This document shows positions 62,395-64,000 of a stretch of 64,000 nucleotides of DNA, one piece after another; the first letter of the stretch is position 1; every line of letters starts with the position of its first letter. Source of the stretch: Flaccisagitta enflata (Eukaryota > Chaetognatha > Sagittoidea > Aphragmophora); the NCBI GenBank assembly GCA_965153355.1, contig OZ231127.1, positions 57,288,001-57,352,000 of the forward strand, given 5' to 3'. Made by a program: the position numbers and the translations under genes. The notes under the pieces were generated by a model, which was not told the origin of the DNA, made no database searches, and saw nothing but the letters and a program-made list of their open reading frames with translations.

Positions 62395-63190
62395 ACAAAA
62401 TTTAACGGCAAAAAATGATTCTGAATGATGACAGATTGACTTGAATTTGTGCATGATGGTGTCTGAGTGCCAGATTATCATTGTTTGACCATTTTCTGAC
62501 AGAAGCAGCGGTTTGGTAGTCAAAAAACAGTCAAAAATGCCAATATAAAAGCTTTTTACGGCATTTTACGAACATTTACAGCAATGAAATGAGACTCAAA
62601 CTCAATTCAATGTTTTGAAACTCTGTAGTATGTGTGTCCAGGGTCCATATACACATTTTCTGGCAATTTTCGAGTAGTTGTCCATCTACAACAGGAAGAA
62701 AACCCTCCAAAAATGGTCAAAAATGCCATTTTGACGGCAGTTTACGGCATAAAAATATGCTGAATGAAAATGTGTTGACTTGAATTTGTGCATGATAGTG
62801 TCTCAGTGCCAAATTGTCATTGTTTGACCATTTTCTTACAGAAGCAGCGGTTTGTGAGTCAAAAAACAGTCAAAAATGCTAATGTAGAGGTTTTTTACGC
62901 ATTTTACGAACATTTACAGCAATGAAATGAGACTCACACCCAACTCAATGTTTTGAAACTATGTAGCATGTGTGTCCCGGGTCTAAATACACATTTTCTG
63001 GCAATTTTTGAGGAGTTGTCCATCTACAACAGCAAGAAAACCCCTAAAATCGGTAAAAAATGCCATTTTGACGGCAGTTTACGGCATAAAAATATGCTGA
63101 ATGATGACAGGTTGGCCTGCATATATGCATGAATGTGTCTTTGTGCCAGAACGTCATTGTTTGACCTTTATATGACAAAAATAACGGTTT
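62395..63190. repeat. 338-bp tandem repeat, 2.3 copies
   Basis: TTGTTTGACC anchors at 62481, 62820 and 63157. Units share ACAGAAGCAGCGGTTTG and TTGTCCATCTACAACAG. Confidence 0.92.
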
Positions 63191-63816
63191 TAGACCGGAA
63201 AAAACTGGCAAAAAAGCAATTTTTACGGTATTTTACGGCATTTTACGGCTTTACGTGCGTCTATCTGAACCGAATGTGCTCTATAACTTTTTTTGGCTTC
63301 TATAGGATAGTTCCTATGGGCTCATGGCAAAAAATTGGGTCATTGGTCACTTTTGGGATTTCGCTTAGGGTGTACCTACATATGACACAGTGCCTCAGCA
63401 TCAATTTGAAGTAAAACAAGTAGTGACACATAAAGCTAAAAAAAAAATCTTTGGTCATTTAAAAAAAAAAATTTTTAAATGCTTCAATCAATGCAATATT
63501 TGTTTCAAATCAATAATAATTAAATTATGTTTGATTTTATACCAATCTGACATTAACAGTTGAATATATTCAGAAATAAGAGACATTCAATTAAATATTT
63601 GATAAATGAAACCCAGATTCATTCAACTACAAGCGTAAATACTTGTTACACTTCAAAATGATGTTGTGGGCAAACTATTCATCTCAGACCAATGAAATTT
63701 GGATACAGAAAATGTCAGATATAGTTATTCATGTGGCAAGTGAGTTCAGGTACCTGAGATACTGCATCTAGGAGTAAAGGCTTAATAGTTTTTGCCAGTT
63801 GAGATTGATCACCCTG

Positions 63817-64000
63817 TAGAAACACTATTTTGCTCTCAGCAAAAAAGGGGAAAAATCTAAAGATAACACGTAGAGGGTGAGCGCACGCGTAGCCCGGCAA
63901 TGTCGTGCTTCTTGCATCGAGACAGTTTTACATTGTTAGTCGTTGAAAAGCCATCATCGGGTGCCAAGTCGGGACCCAACTGCTTTCACTCACACCTTTT
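63817..64000. other. right flank, nothing recognised
   Basis: Short mixed sequence to the window edge. Confidence 0.4.

Larger units (their letters stand above)
60383..63814. mobile_element. 3.4-kb TA-flanked element with two internal satellites
   Basis: Ends CAGGGTGATCAATCTCAACT are inverted copies over about 35 bp, weaker to 45, bordered by TA (60381-60382, 63815-63816). This fits Tc1/mariner target sites. The inside carries a 163-bp and a 338-bp tandem array and no transposase frame. Confidence 0.78.

Overview
The window is eukaryotic nuclear DNA, most probably from an invertebrate animal. It has two spliced genes with consensus GT-AG introns, metazoan domain types (a RING-H2 finger and LDL-receptor class A modules), an animal Helitron-like transposon, a TTAGGG-like interstitial tract, and a very heavy load of microsatellites, minisatellites and small non-autonomous DNA transposons. 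I cannot name the species from sequence alone. Most long open frames in the window are simple repeats, not genes.

Layout. 1-4400: one side of a Helitron/Helentron-type element. A minus-strand protein (873 codons visible, open at the left edge) begins with a complete-looking peptidase C19 (ubiquitin-specific protease) domain. It continues through a zinc finger and twelve 23-residue charged repeats into the region that precedes the Rep/helicase part. A plus-strand RPA-like OB-fold protein diverges from it across a shared promoter that has two matched TATA boxes and six CCAAT boxes. 4400-8600: microsatellites and small repeat elements. 8598-17234: a six-exon RING-H2 protein gene (314 residues) whose phases agree at every junction. 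Its introns hold minisatellites, two TIR elements and several small elements. 17235-24500: two adjacent foldback elements sharing a 24-bp satellite, then simple repeats. 24515-34253: a nine-exon gene for a single-pass membrane protein with three LDL-receptor class A modules. Its 5' end is uncertain: either a 3.1-kb low-complexity exon, or a short signal-peptide exon in another frame. 34500-64000: gene-poor DNA made of nested DNA transposons, foldback elements, satellites and palindromic arrays.

The most interesting pattern is a dispersed group of small elements (about 90-570 bp, over 20 copies or fragments). They share a (GTCY)n tract, a 5' hairpin, and a GC-rich 3' hairpin followed by TTGTT. 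The 5' arm sequence S differs between subfamilies. Within the intact copies it is always followed by its own complement S', and a second S' lies just before the 3' end. S and both S' copies change together. This resembles the subterminal inverted repeats, (GTCY)n tract and 3' hairpin of Helentron-associated elements (DINE-1/mini-me/HINE) of insects, and an autonomous Helentron-type element lies at the left edge of this same window.

Several insertions are datable relative to each other. A hAT-like element with an 8-bp target duplication interrupts one small element. A second hAT-like element and one small element interrupt a 4-kb foldback. A MULE-like foldback with a 10-bp duplication sits in a minisatellite.
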